This document shows, piece after piece, positions 41,976 through 51,259 of a stretch of DNA of 52,934 bases. This DNA comes from Polyangiaceae bacterium (GTDB lineage Bacteria > Myxococcota_A > Polyangia > Polyangiales > Polyangiaceae). Every line of letters begins with the position of its first letter. Within the stretch, counting starts at the first letter, position 1. The DNA lies in the NCBI GenBank assembly GCA_022842465.1, contig JALHPN010000035.1, forward strand, positions 1 through 52,934, in the 5' to 3' direction. The notes below the pieces were generated by a model. It had not been told where the DNA came from and ran no database searches. It saw only the letters and a list, made by a program, of their open reading frames with translations. The position numbers were made by a program, and so were the translations under genes.

Positions 41976-43748
41976 ATGCCGACCAAGCGTGACGTACTCG
42001 CCCACCTGAGCCGTGATGAACTCCTCGCCGTCGTAGACGCTCACGACCTCCAGGTCGACGACCGACGGGTCAAGGACAAGCTGATCGAGGCCGTCGCCTC
42101 GTCGAAGAAGGCCGGGCTCACGCCCATCCTCGGCGACATGTCCCGCGACCGTCTGAAGGAGCTGTGCCGGGCGCTCGATCTCGACGACGGGGGGCGGGAG
42201 AAGGCTGCGATCATCGAGCGGATCGTCGGCGATCAGCCCGCCCCAACCAGCTCCGAGGCCAAGGCGGCCAAGAGCAACGGCAAGAGCGGCTCAGCGTTCG
42301 AGCTGGCCTTCCGCAACATTGACGACGTGCTCTGGAAGGAGGCCGGATGCACCACCGAACTCGACTACACCGAGCAGACCTCGTGGCTCTTGTTCCTCAA
42401 GTACCTCGACGGCCTCGAAGAGGACCGGGCTGCCGAAGCGGAGCTTGAGGGCAAGCGGTACGAGTACATCCTCGACAAGGCCTACCGCTGGGAGTCGTGG
42501 GCTGCGCCGAAGGACTCGACCGGGAAGATCGACCACAACAAGGCGAAGACGGGACCCGACCTCACCGACTTCGTGAACGCCAAACTGTTCCCGTACCTCC
42601 ACGGGTTCAAGGGACGGGCCAGCAGCCCGAACACGATCGAGTACAAGATCGGGGAGATCTTCGGGGAGATCAAAAACAAGATCTCCAGCGGGTACAACCT
42701 CCGCGAGATCATCGACATGATCGATGGGCTTCGCTTCCGCTCCCAGGTGGAGAAGCACGAGCTGTCGCACCTCTACGAAGCCAAGATCCGGAACATGGGC
42801 AACGCCGGGCGGAACGGCGGCGAGTACTACACGCCGCGTCCCCTGATCCGAGCGATGGTCCGGGTTGTCGACCCGAAGATCGGAGAACGCATCTACGACG
42901 GAGCGGTGGGCTCCGCAGGCTTCCTCTGCGAAGCGTTCGACTTCATGAAGGCCAAGCCTGGCCTGACCGTGAAGGAGACGAGGACGCTCCAGGAGAACAC
43001 CCTCTACGGCAAAGAGAAGAAGAGCCTCGCCTACGTCATCGCGATTATGAACCTGATCCTTCACGGGATTGATGCCCCGAACATCATCCACACGAACACG
43101 CTCTCCGAAAACATCTCCGACATCCAGGAGAAGGACCGGTTCGAGGTTGTGCTGGCCAACCCCCCGTTCGGCGGAAAGGAGCGGGCGGAGGTCCAGCAGA
43201 ACTTCCCGATTCGGTCGGGCGAGACTGCGTTCCTCTTCCTCCAGCACTTCATCAAGTCCCTGAAGGCCGGCGGCCGAGGCGGCGTCGTCATCAAGAACAC
43301 CTTCCTCTCGAACACGGACAACGCGGCTACCAGCCTTCGGAAGTTGATCCTGGAGTCGTGCAACCTCCACACGATCCTCGACTGTCCGAGCGGCACGTTC
43401 CAGGGCGCCGGGGTGAAGACGGTGGTGCTCTTCTTCGAGAAGGGCAAGGCGACCAAGAAGGTCTGGTACTACCAACTCGATCCAGGGCGGAGTCTAGGGA
43501 AGACGAACCCCCTCAACGACGACGACCTGGCCGAGTTCGTCGCCTTGCAGAAGACGCACGCCGACTCGCCGAAGTCCTGGACGGTGAACGTCTCCGACAT
43601 CGACAAGGGCACGTTCGACCTCTCGGTGAAGAACCCCAACGGCGGCGAGACGGTGGTCCACCGGAGTCCCCAGGACATCCTCGACGAGATCGGCGCTCTT
43701 GATCAGGAGAGCGCCGAGGTGCTCAAGAGCATCCGGGGGCTACTGTGA
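41976..43748 (+). CDS. hsdM: Type I restriction-modification methyltransferase subunit
   Basis: 590 residues from the ATG at 41976. The N-terminus holds two SAP/Rho-N-like helical repeats (MPTKRDVLAHLSRDELLAVV; MSRDRLKELCRALDLDDGGR), an addition to the usual HsdM. The HsdM_N helical domain covers about 106-250. The SAM motif I is DGAVGSAGFL at 308-317, preceded by GGEYYTPRPL, and catalytic motif IV NPPFGG is at 395-400. These are the N6-adenine methyltransferase signatures. Two copies with one HsdS form the modification enzyme, and HsdR adds cleavage. Its end overlaps hsdS (GTGA at 43745). Confidence 0.96.
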   Translation: MPTKRDVLAHLSRDELLAVVDAHDLQVDDRRVKDKLIEAVASSKKAGLTPILGDMSRDRLKELCRALDLDDGGREKAAIIERIVGDQPAPTSSEAKAAKSNGKSGSAFELAFRNIDDVLWKEAGCTTELDYTEQTSWLLFLKYLDGLEEDRAAEAELEGKRYEYILDKAYRWESWAAPKDSTGKIDHNKAKTGPDLTDFVNAKLFPYLHGFKGRASSPNTIEYKIGEIFGEIKNKISSGYNLREIIDMIDGLRFRSQVEKHELSHLYEAKIRNMGNAGRNGGEYYTPRPLIRAMVRVVDPKIGERIYDGAVGSAGFLCEAFDFMKAKPGLTVKETRTLQENTLYGKEKKSLAYVIAIMNLILHGIDAPNIIHTNTLSENISDIQEKDRFEVVLANPPFGGKERAEVQQNFPIRSGETAFLFLQHFIKSLKAGGRGGVVIKNTFLSNTDNAATSLRKLILESCNLHTILDCPSGTFQGAGVKTVVLFFEKGKATKKVWYYQLDPGRSLGKTNPLNDDDLAEFVALQKTHADSPKSWTVNVSDIDKGTFDLSVKNPNGGETVVHRSPQDILDEIGALDQESAEVLKSIRGLL

Positions 43749-44944
43749 CGAAGTGGCAAGAACAGCCGCTGGGCAAAGTTTGCTCCTTCCTGAATCGAGG
43801 AGTGTCTCCGAAGTACGTCGATGAGGGGGGCATCTGTGTCCTCAACCAGAAATGCGTCCGAGACCATGCCATTAATTACGAACCTTCTCGGAGACACGAT
43901 TCGGCGGCGAAATCCGTATCACAGGAACGGTTGGTTCGGGTGGGGGATGTGCTGGTCAACTCGACGGGGACTGGGACGCTTGGACGTGTTGCCCAGCTCC
44001 GGCAACAGCCCCCCGAGCCCACCACAGTCGATTCCCACGTAACTATTGTCCGTCCGAAGGCCGGTCTCTTCTACGAGGATTTCTTCGGATACATGATGGT
44101 GGTCATCGAAGACGCCATCAAAGAGGCTGGAGAGGGATGTGGAGGCCAGACCGAGTTAGCTCGATCAACCCTCGCCGAGAAGTTTCGCGTTCGATTCCCC
44201 GAAGACCAGACTGAGCAGCGTCGAATCGTCGCCCTTCTGGACGATGCGTTCGATGGGATCTCGACGGCCACGGCCAACGCCGAGAAGAACCTCCAGAACG
44301 CCCGAGCGGTGTTCGAGAGCCAGCTTGCCGCCGTCTTCGCAAGTCCAGGTACCGACTGGAAGGAGATGCGGTTGGACGAAGTATCCTTGGACTTCGGGCG
44401 TGGCAAGTCGAAGCACCGTCCTCGAAACGACCCCAAGCTCTACGGGGGCAAGTACCCGTTCATCCAGACCGGTGACGTACGAGGAGCGGATCACCTGATA
44501 ACGGAATACAGCCAGACGTACAGTGAAGTCGGCCTAGCTCAGAGCAAGCTGTGGCCGGCCGGTACCCTTTGCATCACGATCGCCGCGAACATCGCGGAAA
44601 CAGGCATTCTGGGTTTCGATGCCTGTTTCCCGGATAGTGTCATTGGGGTCGTCGTTGACCCGCGAATCACCAGCAACAAGTTCTTGGAGTACCTCCTTCA
44701 GAGCCTCAAGGCGGAGCTGAAGGCCCAAGGAAAGGGAGCCGCACAAGACAACATCAACATGGGCACGTTCGAGAGCCAGACGTTCCGTTTCCCTGATCCG
44801 GCAACCCAAGAGCGCGTTGTCGCCACGTTCGACGGGCTTCGGGAGGAAGTGGCTCGGCTCGAAGGCATCTACGAGCAGAAGCTCCATGCCCTCGACGAGC
44901 TGAAGAAGTCGCTGCTTCACCACGCCTTCAGCGGGGCCTTGTAG
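43745..44944 (+). CDS. hsdS: Type I restriction-modification specificity subunit
   Basis: 399 residues from a GTG overlapping hsdM. Two target-recognition domains, each followed by a conserved helix, are visible. TRD1 (about 1-160) is followed by EQRRIVALLDDAFDGISTAT and its coiled coil. TRD2 (about 200-345) starts DWKEMRLDEVSLDFGRGKSK and is followed by ATQERVVATFDGLREEVARL and LDELKKSLLHHAFSGAL. This is the complete two-TRD layout recognising a bipartite sequence. The specificity cannot be predicted from sequence here. There is no sign of internal repeats for phase variation. Confidence 0.95.
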   Translation: MTKWQEQPLGKVCSFLNRGVSPKYVDEGGICVLNQKCVRDHAINYEPSRRHDSAAKSVSQERLVRVGDVLVNSTGTGTLGRVAQLRQQPPEPTTVDSHVTIVRPKAGLFYEDFFGYMMVVIEDAIKEAGEGCGGQTELARSTLAEKFRVRFPEDQTEQRRIVALLDDAFDGISTATANAEKNLQNARAVFESQLAAVFASPGTDWKEMRLDEVSLDFGRGKSKHRPRNDPKLYGGKYPFIQTGDVRGADHLITEYSQTYSEVGLAQSKLWPAGTLCITIAANIAETGILGFDACFPDSVIGVVVDPRITSNKFLEYLLQSLKAELKAQGKGAAQDNINMGTFESQTFRFPDPATQERVVATFDGLREEVARLEGIYEQKLHALDELKKSLLHHAFSGAL

Positions 44945-44949
44945 CGGCC

Positions 44950-47295
44950 ATGTTGAACGAAGCCGAAACCCGAGCCGAGCACATCGACCCCGCCCTAGCT
45001 GCGGCCGGATGGGGCGTCGTCGAAGGCAGTCGGATCCTGCGCGAGTACCAGATCACCAAGGGCCGCCTCGAAGGTCAGGGCCGTCGTGGCAAGGCCGATG
45101 CGGCCGACTACGTGCTCGTCTACCGGAACAAGAAGCTCGCCGTCATCGAGGCCAAGCGTTGGGACTTGGCGACCACCGAGGGCGTGGGTCAAGCGAAGAA
45201 GTACGCCAAGAAGCTCGCGATCCGCTTCACGTACTCGACCAACGGGCAGCGCATCTACGGGATCGACATGGACACGGGCAACGAGGCTGAAGTTGCGTCG
45301 TACCCAACGCCAGACGAACTCTGGAAGCAGGCCTTCACGGAGAAGAACGAGTGGCGTGACCGATTCTCGGTCGTCCCGTACGAGGACAAGGGTGGGGCTT
45401 GGGGGGCGAGGTACTACCAGGACATCGCCATCGAGTCGGTGATGGAGGCCATCGCCGAGGGGCGGCAGAGGATTCTCCTAACCCTGGCAACCGGAACGGG
45501 CAAGACGGCCATCGCGTTCCAGATCGCGTGGAAGCTGTACCACTCCAGGTGGAGCCGCTCGAAAGGTGAGCCGAGGATCCCCCGCATCCTGTTCCTCGCC
45601 GACAGGAACATCCTGGCGAACCAGGCGTTCAACGCCTTCTCCGCGTTCCCCGACGATGCCCTGATCAGGATCTCACCGGACGAGATCCGCAAGAAGAAGA
45701 AGGTGCCCAAGAACGGCAGCGTCTTCTTCACCATCTTCCAGACGTTCACCAGCGGCCCCCCGAAGGACGGGAAGCCCGCCCCTTACTTTGCCGACTACCC
45801 GCCCGACTTCTTCGACCTGATCATCATCGACGAGTGCCACCGGGGTGGAGCCAACGACGAGAGCACCTGGCGGGCTATCCTGGAGTACTTCAAGCCCGCC
45901 GTGCAGCTTGGCCTGACCGCGACCCCCAAGCGGAGGGACAACGTGGATACGTACGCTTACTTCGGCGAGCCGGTCTACACCTACTCCTTGAGGCAGGGCA
46001 TCAACGACGGCTATCTGACGCCCTTCCGGGTGAAGCAGATCGCGACGACCCTCGACGAGTACACGTACACGCCGGACGACATCGTGGAGGAGGGCGAAGT
46101 CGAAGGTGGCAAGCGGTACACCGAGGCGGACTTCAACCGGGTAATAGAGATCAAGGAGCGGGAGCGGTACCGCGTTGCCCTGTTCATGGGCATGATCGAC
46201 CAGAGCGAGAAGGCCCTCGTCTTCTGTGCGAACCAGCTCCACGCCCTGGCGGTTCGCGACCTCATCAACCAGATGAAGACGAGCAAGGAGCCCGACTACT
46301 GCGTCCGTGTGACGGCCGACGATGGCAACCTCGGGGACCAGCACCTCCGCGACTTCCAGGACAACGAGAAGACGATCCCGACCGTGCTAACGACCTCGCA
46401 GAAGCTCTCGACGGGCGTGGATGCACGCAACATCCGGAATATCGTCCTGATGCGGCCCATCAGGACGATGATCGAGTTCAAGCAGATCGTTGGGCGCGGC
46501 ACCCGCCTGTTCGACGGCAAGGACTACTTCACCATCTACGACTTCGTGAAGGCCCACCTCCACTTCCAGGATCCTGAGTGGGATGGCGAGCCGCTGGAGC
46601 CCGAGCCCGGAAGTGTCCGACCTGGGGGCGAGGAGGAACCGAAGGAGCCCAAGGGTGAGAAGGGCAAGGGCGACGGAGAGGCTCAGGACGGAGAGGGGAG
46701 CCACCGTCCTGCGACGATCAGGATCAAGCTGGCGGATGGGAAGGAGCGCACGATTCAGAACATGGTCCAGACGACCTTCTGGAGCGCAGACGGCACCCCG
46801 ATGTCGGCGGTTCAATTTCTCGAAGCTCTCTTTGGCGCCCTCCCGACGCTCTTCAAGAACGAGGACGAGCTTCGAGCTGTTTGGAGCCTGCCCGACACCC
46901 GCAAGGCGCTCCTGGAACAACTGGCGGAGCTGGGGTTCGGACGAGAGCCATTGTCCGAGATGCAGAAGATCATCTCGGCCGAGAAGAGCGATATCTATGA
47001 CGTGCTCGCCTACGTGGCTTTCGCCTCGGCCGTTGTCACCCGAGAACTCCGAGCGGACCACGCCGACAAGCACGTAGGGCCGACCCTCAACGAGCAGCAA
47101 CGAGACTTCGTGGCGTTCGTTCTGGAGCACTACGTGAACGAGGGCGTGGACCAGCTTGATGTCGAGAAGCTCGCGCCGTTGCTCAAGCTTCGGTACGGCA
47201 GCGTGGAGGATGCCAGGGCCAAGCTCGGTCCGCCTGCCGACATTCGCAAGGTGTTCATCGACTTCCAGAAGTACCTGTACCGGAGGGCGTCGTGA
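44950..47295 (+). CDS. hsdR: Type I restriction enzyme, endonuclease/helicase subunit
   Basis: 781 residues, starting five bases after hsdS. The N-terminal nuclease domain has Asp 53 (AADYVLVYRN) and Glu 67-x-Lys 69 (AVIEAKRW). The SF2 motor has ATGTGKT (180-186), DECH (294-297), GLTATPKR (motif III), STGVDARN and IVGRGTRLF (motifs V and VI). The C-terminal part (about 540-781) is preceded by a charged linker rich in Glu/Gly/Lys and ends in a helical domain (DQLDVEKLAPLLKLRYGSVE). It translocates DNA and cuts at a distance when the site is unmethylated. All parts look intact, so the system should be active. Confidence 0.95.
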   Translation: MLNEAETRAEHIDPALAAAGWGVVEGSRILREYQITKGRLEGQGRRGKADAADYVLVYRNKKLAVIEAKRWDLATTEGVGQAKKYAKKLAIRFTYSTNGQRIYGIDMDTGNEAEVASYPTPDELWKQAFTEKNEWRDRFSVVPYEDKGGAWGARYYQDIAIESVMEAIAEGRQRILLTLATGTGKTAIAFQIAWKLYHSRWSRSKGEPRIPRILFLADRNILANQAFNAFSAFPDDALIRISPDEIRKKKKVPKNGSVFFTIFQTFTSGPPKDGKPAPYFADYPPDFFDLIIIDECHRGGANDESTWRAILEYFKPAVQLGLTATPKRRDNVDTYAYFGEPVYTYSLRQGINDGYLTPFRVKQIATTLDEYTYTPDDIVEEGEVEGGKRYTEADFNRVIEIKERERYRVALFMGMIDQSEKALVFCANQLHALAVRDLINQMKTSKEPDYCVRVTADDGNLGDQHLRDFQDNEKTIPTVLTTSQKLSTGVDARNIRNIVLMRPIRTMIEFKQIVGRGTRLFDGKDYFTIYDFVKAHLHFQDPEWDGEPLEPEPGSVRPGGEEEPKEPKGEKGKGDGEAQDGEGSHRPATIRIKLADGKERTIQNMVQTTFWSADGTPMSAVQFLEALFGALPTLFKNEDELRAVWSLPDTRKALLEQLAELGFGREPLSEMQKIISAEKSDIYDVLAYVAFASAVVTRELRADHADKHVGPTLNEQQRDFVAFVLEHYVNEGVDQLDVEKLAPLLKLRYGSVEDARAKLGPPADIRKVFIDFQKYLYRRAS

Positions 47296-47356
47296 CCTCC
47301 GTGCAGCAGGCCGAGCTGCTCGCGGCAAACTGGGCGTAACAGAGCGTGGGGGAACC

Positions 47357-49624
47357 ATGACTGACATCGAGAAGGCGATTTTCTCGGGACTCGACCGGTT
47401 GCGCGCGCAGGGGCGCAGCACCGGGCCGGCAGCCATTGCCGAGGTCGTCGCTGGGTTGCCGGCCCGTATTCCGCACCCGCTCCTCGTGAAGCTCCTCGCC
47501 TCTGAGTTTCGCAAGGGGCTGCCACTCTTCCCCGAGTGGGTAGCCGATTTTCTCGCAGAGGTCGCGAAGCGGCAGGGAGCACGTCGGGTGGTCGACCCAT
47601 GGTGCGACGCGGGCGTGATTGCTGCTGCCGTGGCGCGCGTGACAGACGCGGACGTGACAGGGATCTCGATTCTCGTCGACCTGCACCGCGTGCTTGAACG
47701 CACCGACGCTCGCGTCACGTGGACCGTCGGGAACGCGGTCTACGAGCGTGAGTTGATCCCGGTCGATGCAGAACTCATCGTGTGCTGCCCGCCGTTCAAC
47801 GCGCCGGTCGACACGGCCGCGAGCGGTCACGGCCCGACGATGAGGGACCTCGCGGGAACCCTCGTACTTCGTTCGGCGGAGAAGCTCGTACCAGACGGCC
47901 GGATGCTATTCGTCATGCCCGTTGCCGCGTGGCAGAGGGAAGCGGAGGAGCTTCGGTCGGCGCTGAAGATGCTCGGCTGTGAGATCGATGCGTGCCTCTC
48001 GCTGCCCCCTGGCGCGTTCGCGCCCATGGCGAACCTGCGCACGGTGATCGTGAGTGCTGTTCGCCACGAGGGTGACGGAAAGCTCTTCGTTGCCGAGGTG
48101 AACACCGTCGAGGGACACAACAAGGTCGTCCTCGACAACTGGTGGTCCAAGACGAGCGCTCGTGACATCGCGGCGGGGCGCTGGGTCGATCCCGGCACCT
48201 TCACTTCGTTGGAGCACTTGATCGCCCGCGAACGGATCGAGCACCTCGGCCGCCGGAGCGGCGCACCGGTGAAGCTAAGCGAGATCGCCACGCTCGCGAC
48301 CGCCACTCCGACGGCAGAGACGCTTGAGGACACGATCGCTGTTCCGACCAACGACGCATCCCGCAAGGCAGTGCTCCTCGATGACGGCGTCCCCGAGAAG
48401 GGCAAGTTCCTCTGGCTTCGCGTCGATCCCCTGAAGGCCTCGGCTCCGTTTCTCGCCCGCTACCTGAACTCTGAGATCGGAACGCTCACACGTACTGTCG
48501 CGAGTAGGGGGGGAGCGATGCCGACTCTCTTGGGAAAGCTCCTCCTCGAATCGCCCTTCTACCTCCCGCCTCTCGGCGTTCAGCGAGAGGTCGCTGAGGT
48601 GTCTGCTCGGGTCCGGACGCTCACTGCTCAACTTGACGATCTTGAGCATCGGGCCTGGCGTGAGCCGCGCGCGCTCGCCGAGGTTCGAGAGCAACTGGCG
48701 AAGGTGAACCACTCCGACGGGCTGGTGCCCTGGCTCGACACCCTCCCGTTTCCTCTCGGAGGCATCGTCTGGGTGCTGGTTACTCAGAAGGAGCCGAAAG
48801 ATCGGATTGAAACCCTCTTTCACCTCTTCGAGGCGTACGCCCAGTTCTGGGCGACCATTCTGCTGAGCATCTACCTGAGCGACGAAGCTCAGTTGCACGT
48901 GCGACGTGCTGACCTGCGCGACGTGCTCAAGCGGAACAACCACCGGCTGGAGGCCGCAAGCTTTGGGACGTGGGTGACCCTCATCGAGCGGGTGGCGAAG
49001 GAGCTACGCCGCATTGGGTCGGCAGACCCCGACTCTCGTGACCTTGTGCGGCGCCAGGCGGGGGTTGCCGATCAGCGTTCGATGGACCTCCTCTTGAGCA
49101 AGGAGGCGCTCGGCATCATGAAGGCTACGAACGTTCTTCGTAACACCTGGAAGGGGCACGCGGGGATCCTCGGCGACGCCGAGGCTCGCGACCGTGCGAG
49201 ACACCTCGAAGTTCACCTCGACAAGCTCCGTGCCGCCGTGGGGGACGCATGGCGCGGCTACGCCCTCGTCAGGCCAACCAAGACCATGGAGTTTGGCGGC
49301 GGTGTTTACCAGTGGACGATCGAGGTGGTGTCTGGCGCCCGCGCGCCGTTCCGGAACGACGTGGTCAGCCTCGCCAGTCCTCTGGAGAAAGGGCGGCTGC
49401 ACATGCTGGGCGACGGTGCTCGGCAGGCGTTGCCGTTGCTTTCCTTCGTCCGGCTCATGCCGTCTCCGAAGACGGCCTCGAACGCTTGCTACTTCTACAA
49501 CCGACGCGAGGGCGCTGACGTACGGTACGTCTCCTATCACTACGACGAGGATTCCGACATCACGGTGCCGGCCGACGATGTGGCTGGTGTCCTTCAGTCG
49601 CTCGCTGATGGGGGGGCCGGATGA
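47357..49624 (+). CDS. divergent methyltransferase-like protein with HsdS-like and HEPN-like parts
   Basis: 755 residues from the ATG at 47357, 61 bases after hsdR. The N-terminal 290 residues follow the N6-MTase fold: VVDPWCDAGVIAAAVARVT (motif I, about 78-96), VDAELIVCCPPFN (motif IV position 137-148) and RSAEKLVPDGRMLFVMPVAA. At motif IV the canonical Asn is replaced by Cys (C144-P-P-F), so methylation is doubtful. Residues of about 300-455 resemble half an HsdS: VKLSEIATLATATPTAETLE, then LLESPFYLPPLGVQREVAEV and a coiled coil. About 460-600 (LPFPLGGIVWVLVTQKEPKD, FHLFEAYAQFWATILLSIYL) is helical and HEPN-like. The stop overlaps the next gene (ATGA), so the pair is coupled. Confidence 0.8.
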   Translation: MTDIEKAIFSGLDRLRAQGRSTGPAAIAEVVAGLPARIPHPLLVKLLASEFRKGLPLFPEWVADFLAEVAKRQGARRVVDPWCDAGVIAAAVARVTDADVTGISILVDLHRVLERTDARVTWTVGNAVYERELIPVDAELIVCCPPFNAPVDTAASGHGPTMRDLAGTLVLRSAEKLVPDGRMLFVMPVAAWQREAEELRSALKMLGCEIDACLSLPPGAFAPMANLRTVIVSAVRHEGDGKLFVAEVNTVEGHNKVVLDNWWSKTSARDIAAGRWVDPGTFTSLEHLIARERIEHLGRRSGAPVKLSEIATLATATPTAETLEDTIAVPTNDASRKAVLLDDGVPEKGKFLWLRVDPLKASAPFLARYLNSEIGTLTRTVASRGGAMPTLLGKLLLESPFYLPPLGVQREVAEVSARVRTLTAQLDDLEHRAWREPRALAEVREQLAKVNHSDGLVPWLDTLPFPLGGIVWVLVTQKEPKDRIETLFHLFEAYAQFWATILLSIYLSDEAQLHVRRADLRDVLKRNNHRLEAASFGTWVTLIERVAKELRRIGSADPDSRDLVRRQAGVADQRSMDLLLSKEALGIMKATNVLRNTWKGHAGILGDAEARDRARHLEVHLDKLRAAVGDAWRGYALVRPTKTMEFGGGVYQWTIEVVSGARAPFRNDVVSLASPLEKGRLHMLGDGARQALPLLSFVRLMPSPKTASNACYFYNRREGADVRYVSYHYDEDSDITVPADDVAGVLQSLADGGAG

Positions 49625-50622
49625 GGGCATATTCGGTGGCACCGCGCGTTCTCGTCTGCCGAACCGCGTGGATGGACTTCTACGAGGGCCTCCGCGGGGA
49701 CAAGGCCGTCGGCGGCGGTGCCTACGTCGAAGAGCACGGGAGCGGGCACGAGGTCTTCAACTTCCGGCGCGAGCCCGGCGGTGTCTACCGCGGCTACGTG
49801 CGACCGCCGGGGCATTTCCGGGTCAAGGACCAGCGGATCAACATCGAGCGTCTCGGTGCTGCCCCCGATGACGACCGGGTCCAGAACGTGGCCGTCTTCT
49901 GGACGGCGACAGACCCCGCGCTCGGCGGGACCAAGGTGGTGGGCTGGTACGACAAGGCGACCGTTTACAGGGGGTGGCGGCCCTCGCCGAGGAAGCGCCT
50001 CGCGGAGGGGAAAGACACGGGCTTCATGGTCGAGGCCAAGAAGGCCGTCCTCATCCCGTCGGACGACCGGATGTTCACGTTGCCGCGCGCGACGGCACTG
50101 CAGACCGGCATCGGCCAGTCCAACGTGTGGTACCCGCCAACTGAGTGGGCGACGAAGCTCCTTCGCTACCGCGAGCGTGTTCTCGACGGAACCGCGTTCG
50201 GAAAGCGTGCGCCGAAGGTCGGTCGAACACAGGACACCGAGGAGCGGCTGCGCATCGAGCGCGAAGCCATGGCCGCAACGATGCGCTGGTGCAAGGAGAG
50301 GGGGCTGCCGACACGCGACGTGTCGCTCAAGCGCGTCGGCTGGGACATCGAGGCTGGCTCGGGCAAGAACATCCTCCGCATCGAGGTGAAGGGGTCGTCT
50401 CTTCCGCTGGGCCGCGCCCTGCTCGAACTCACGCCGAACGAGTTCGCGATGATGGGCCAGCACCGGGCCAGCTTCCGTCTGGCAGTCGTCTCCATGGCGA
50501 AGAAGAAGCCGGACCTTGCGATGTTCCGGTGGAGCGGAGACGAGGGCGCGTGGGTAGCTCCAGGCTACGAGGCGAAGCTGCACGAGGTGCTCAGCGCTCG
50601 GGTCGAGGTGGTTGAGCGATGA
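49621..50622 (+). CDS. EVE/PUA-like plus DUF3883-type nuclease protein
   Basis: 333 residues. The N-terminal part (about 1-130: RVLVCRTAWMDFYEGLRGDK, then GYVRPPG and VAVFWTATDPALGGTKVVGW) looks like an EVE/PUA-type beta barrel that could read modified bases. The C-terminal part has SLKRVGWDIEAGSGKNILRI and RIEVKGSS, giving Asp 242 and Glu 255-x-Lys 257. This is the DUF3883 (NO VEIN C-terminal) form of the PD-(D/E)XK nuclease fold. The start overlaps the stop of the methyltransferase-like gene (ATGA), so both are made together. DUF3883 proteins are frequent in defence islands. Reader plus nuclease beside a divergent methyltransferase suggests recognition of foreign or modified DNA. Confidence 0.75.
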   Translation: MRAYSVAPRVLVCRTAWMDFYEGLRGDKAVGGGAYVEEHGSGHEVFNFRREPGGVYRGYVRPPGHFRVKDQRINIERLGAAPDDDRVQNVAVFWTATDPALGGTKVVGWYDKATVYRGWRPSPRKRLAEGKDTGFMVEAKKAVLIPSDDRMFTLPRATALQTGIGQSNVWYPPTEWATKLLRYRERVLDGTAFGKRAPKVGRTQDTEERLRIEREAMAATMRWCKERGLPTRDVSLKRVGWDIEAGSGKNILRIEVKGSSLPLGRALLELTPNEFAMMGQHRASFRLAVVSMAKKKPDLAMFRWSGDEGAWVAPGYEAKLHEVLSARVEVVER

Positions 50623-50674
50623 CGCTCAGCGCCTCGAACTATTCGCGGACGCTCGTGCAGGTCGCCATCATCCC

Positions 50675-51256
50675 ATGAGCGCCCGAGTTCAGTTCTGGGC
50701 CACCATGATCACGGTCGGGGGGCTCGTGATTCTCGGCTACGACTGGTGCAAGGGCGTCGATGAGAAGGCAGCAGCCGAGGCACGCCAACGTGAGGAGAAG
50801 CAGCGTCAGGACACCGAGAAGGCCAAGCGCGAGGACGAGGAGGTCCGGCAGCGCGCCGCGGCGGCGGAGAAGGAGAGGCAGACCGAGAAGGCTGCGCGGG
50901 AGGCCGTGTTGACGGCCAAGTACAAGGCCCTGCAGCCGTGGCAGCGGCTCGCGGAGGTCCAGCGACTCTGTCCCCGGAGTCCGCCTCCAGATGCGCCGCC
51001 GCGGACGATCGAGGAGATGCTCGCCGGTGTGTGTGTGACAGACGCGTCAATCGCGCTGGTAGCGGCGGTGCAAGGAACGGCCGAAGAGAAGATCCTGAAA
51101 GAGGCGCTGGCCGTCGCCGCGAAGCGCCGCGACGAGAGCGACCGGCAGCGGTCACGCTTCGCCAAGTGCTGCGACGGAGCACCGAGCGACTGCATGTGCA
51201 GCAACGTTCATCAGGGATGTTGCTCGCACCACGGCGGCGTGTGCGGGTGCGAGTAA
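50675..51256 (+). CDS. membrane-anchored coiled-coil protein with Cys/His-rich tail
   Basis: 193 residues from the ATG at 50675; a TTG at 50612 would overlap the upstream gene and add 21 residues. One membrane span (about 6-26, FWATMITVGGLVILGYDW) is followed by a highly charged coiled coil (about 30-85, AAAEARQREEKQRQDTEKAK). A helical part with KALQPWQRLAEVQRLCPRSP comes next. The tail is rich in Cys and His (CCDGAPSDCMCSNVHQGCCS, then HHGGVCGC). CSHHGGV recalls DUF3761-like endings. It could be an effector or sensor of the upstream pair, or unrelated. Confidence 0.65.
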   Translation: MSARVQFWATMITVGGLVILGYDWCKGVDEKAAAEARQREEKQRQDTEKAKREDEEVRQRAAAAEKERQTEKAAREAVLTAKYKALQPWQRLAEVQRLCPRSPPPDAPPRTIEEMLAGVCVTDASIALVAAVQGTAEEKILKEALAVAAKRRDESDRQRSRFAKCCDGAPSDCMCSNVHQGCCSHHGGVCGCE

Positions 51257-51259
51257 GCG

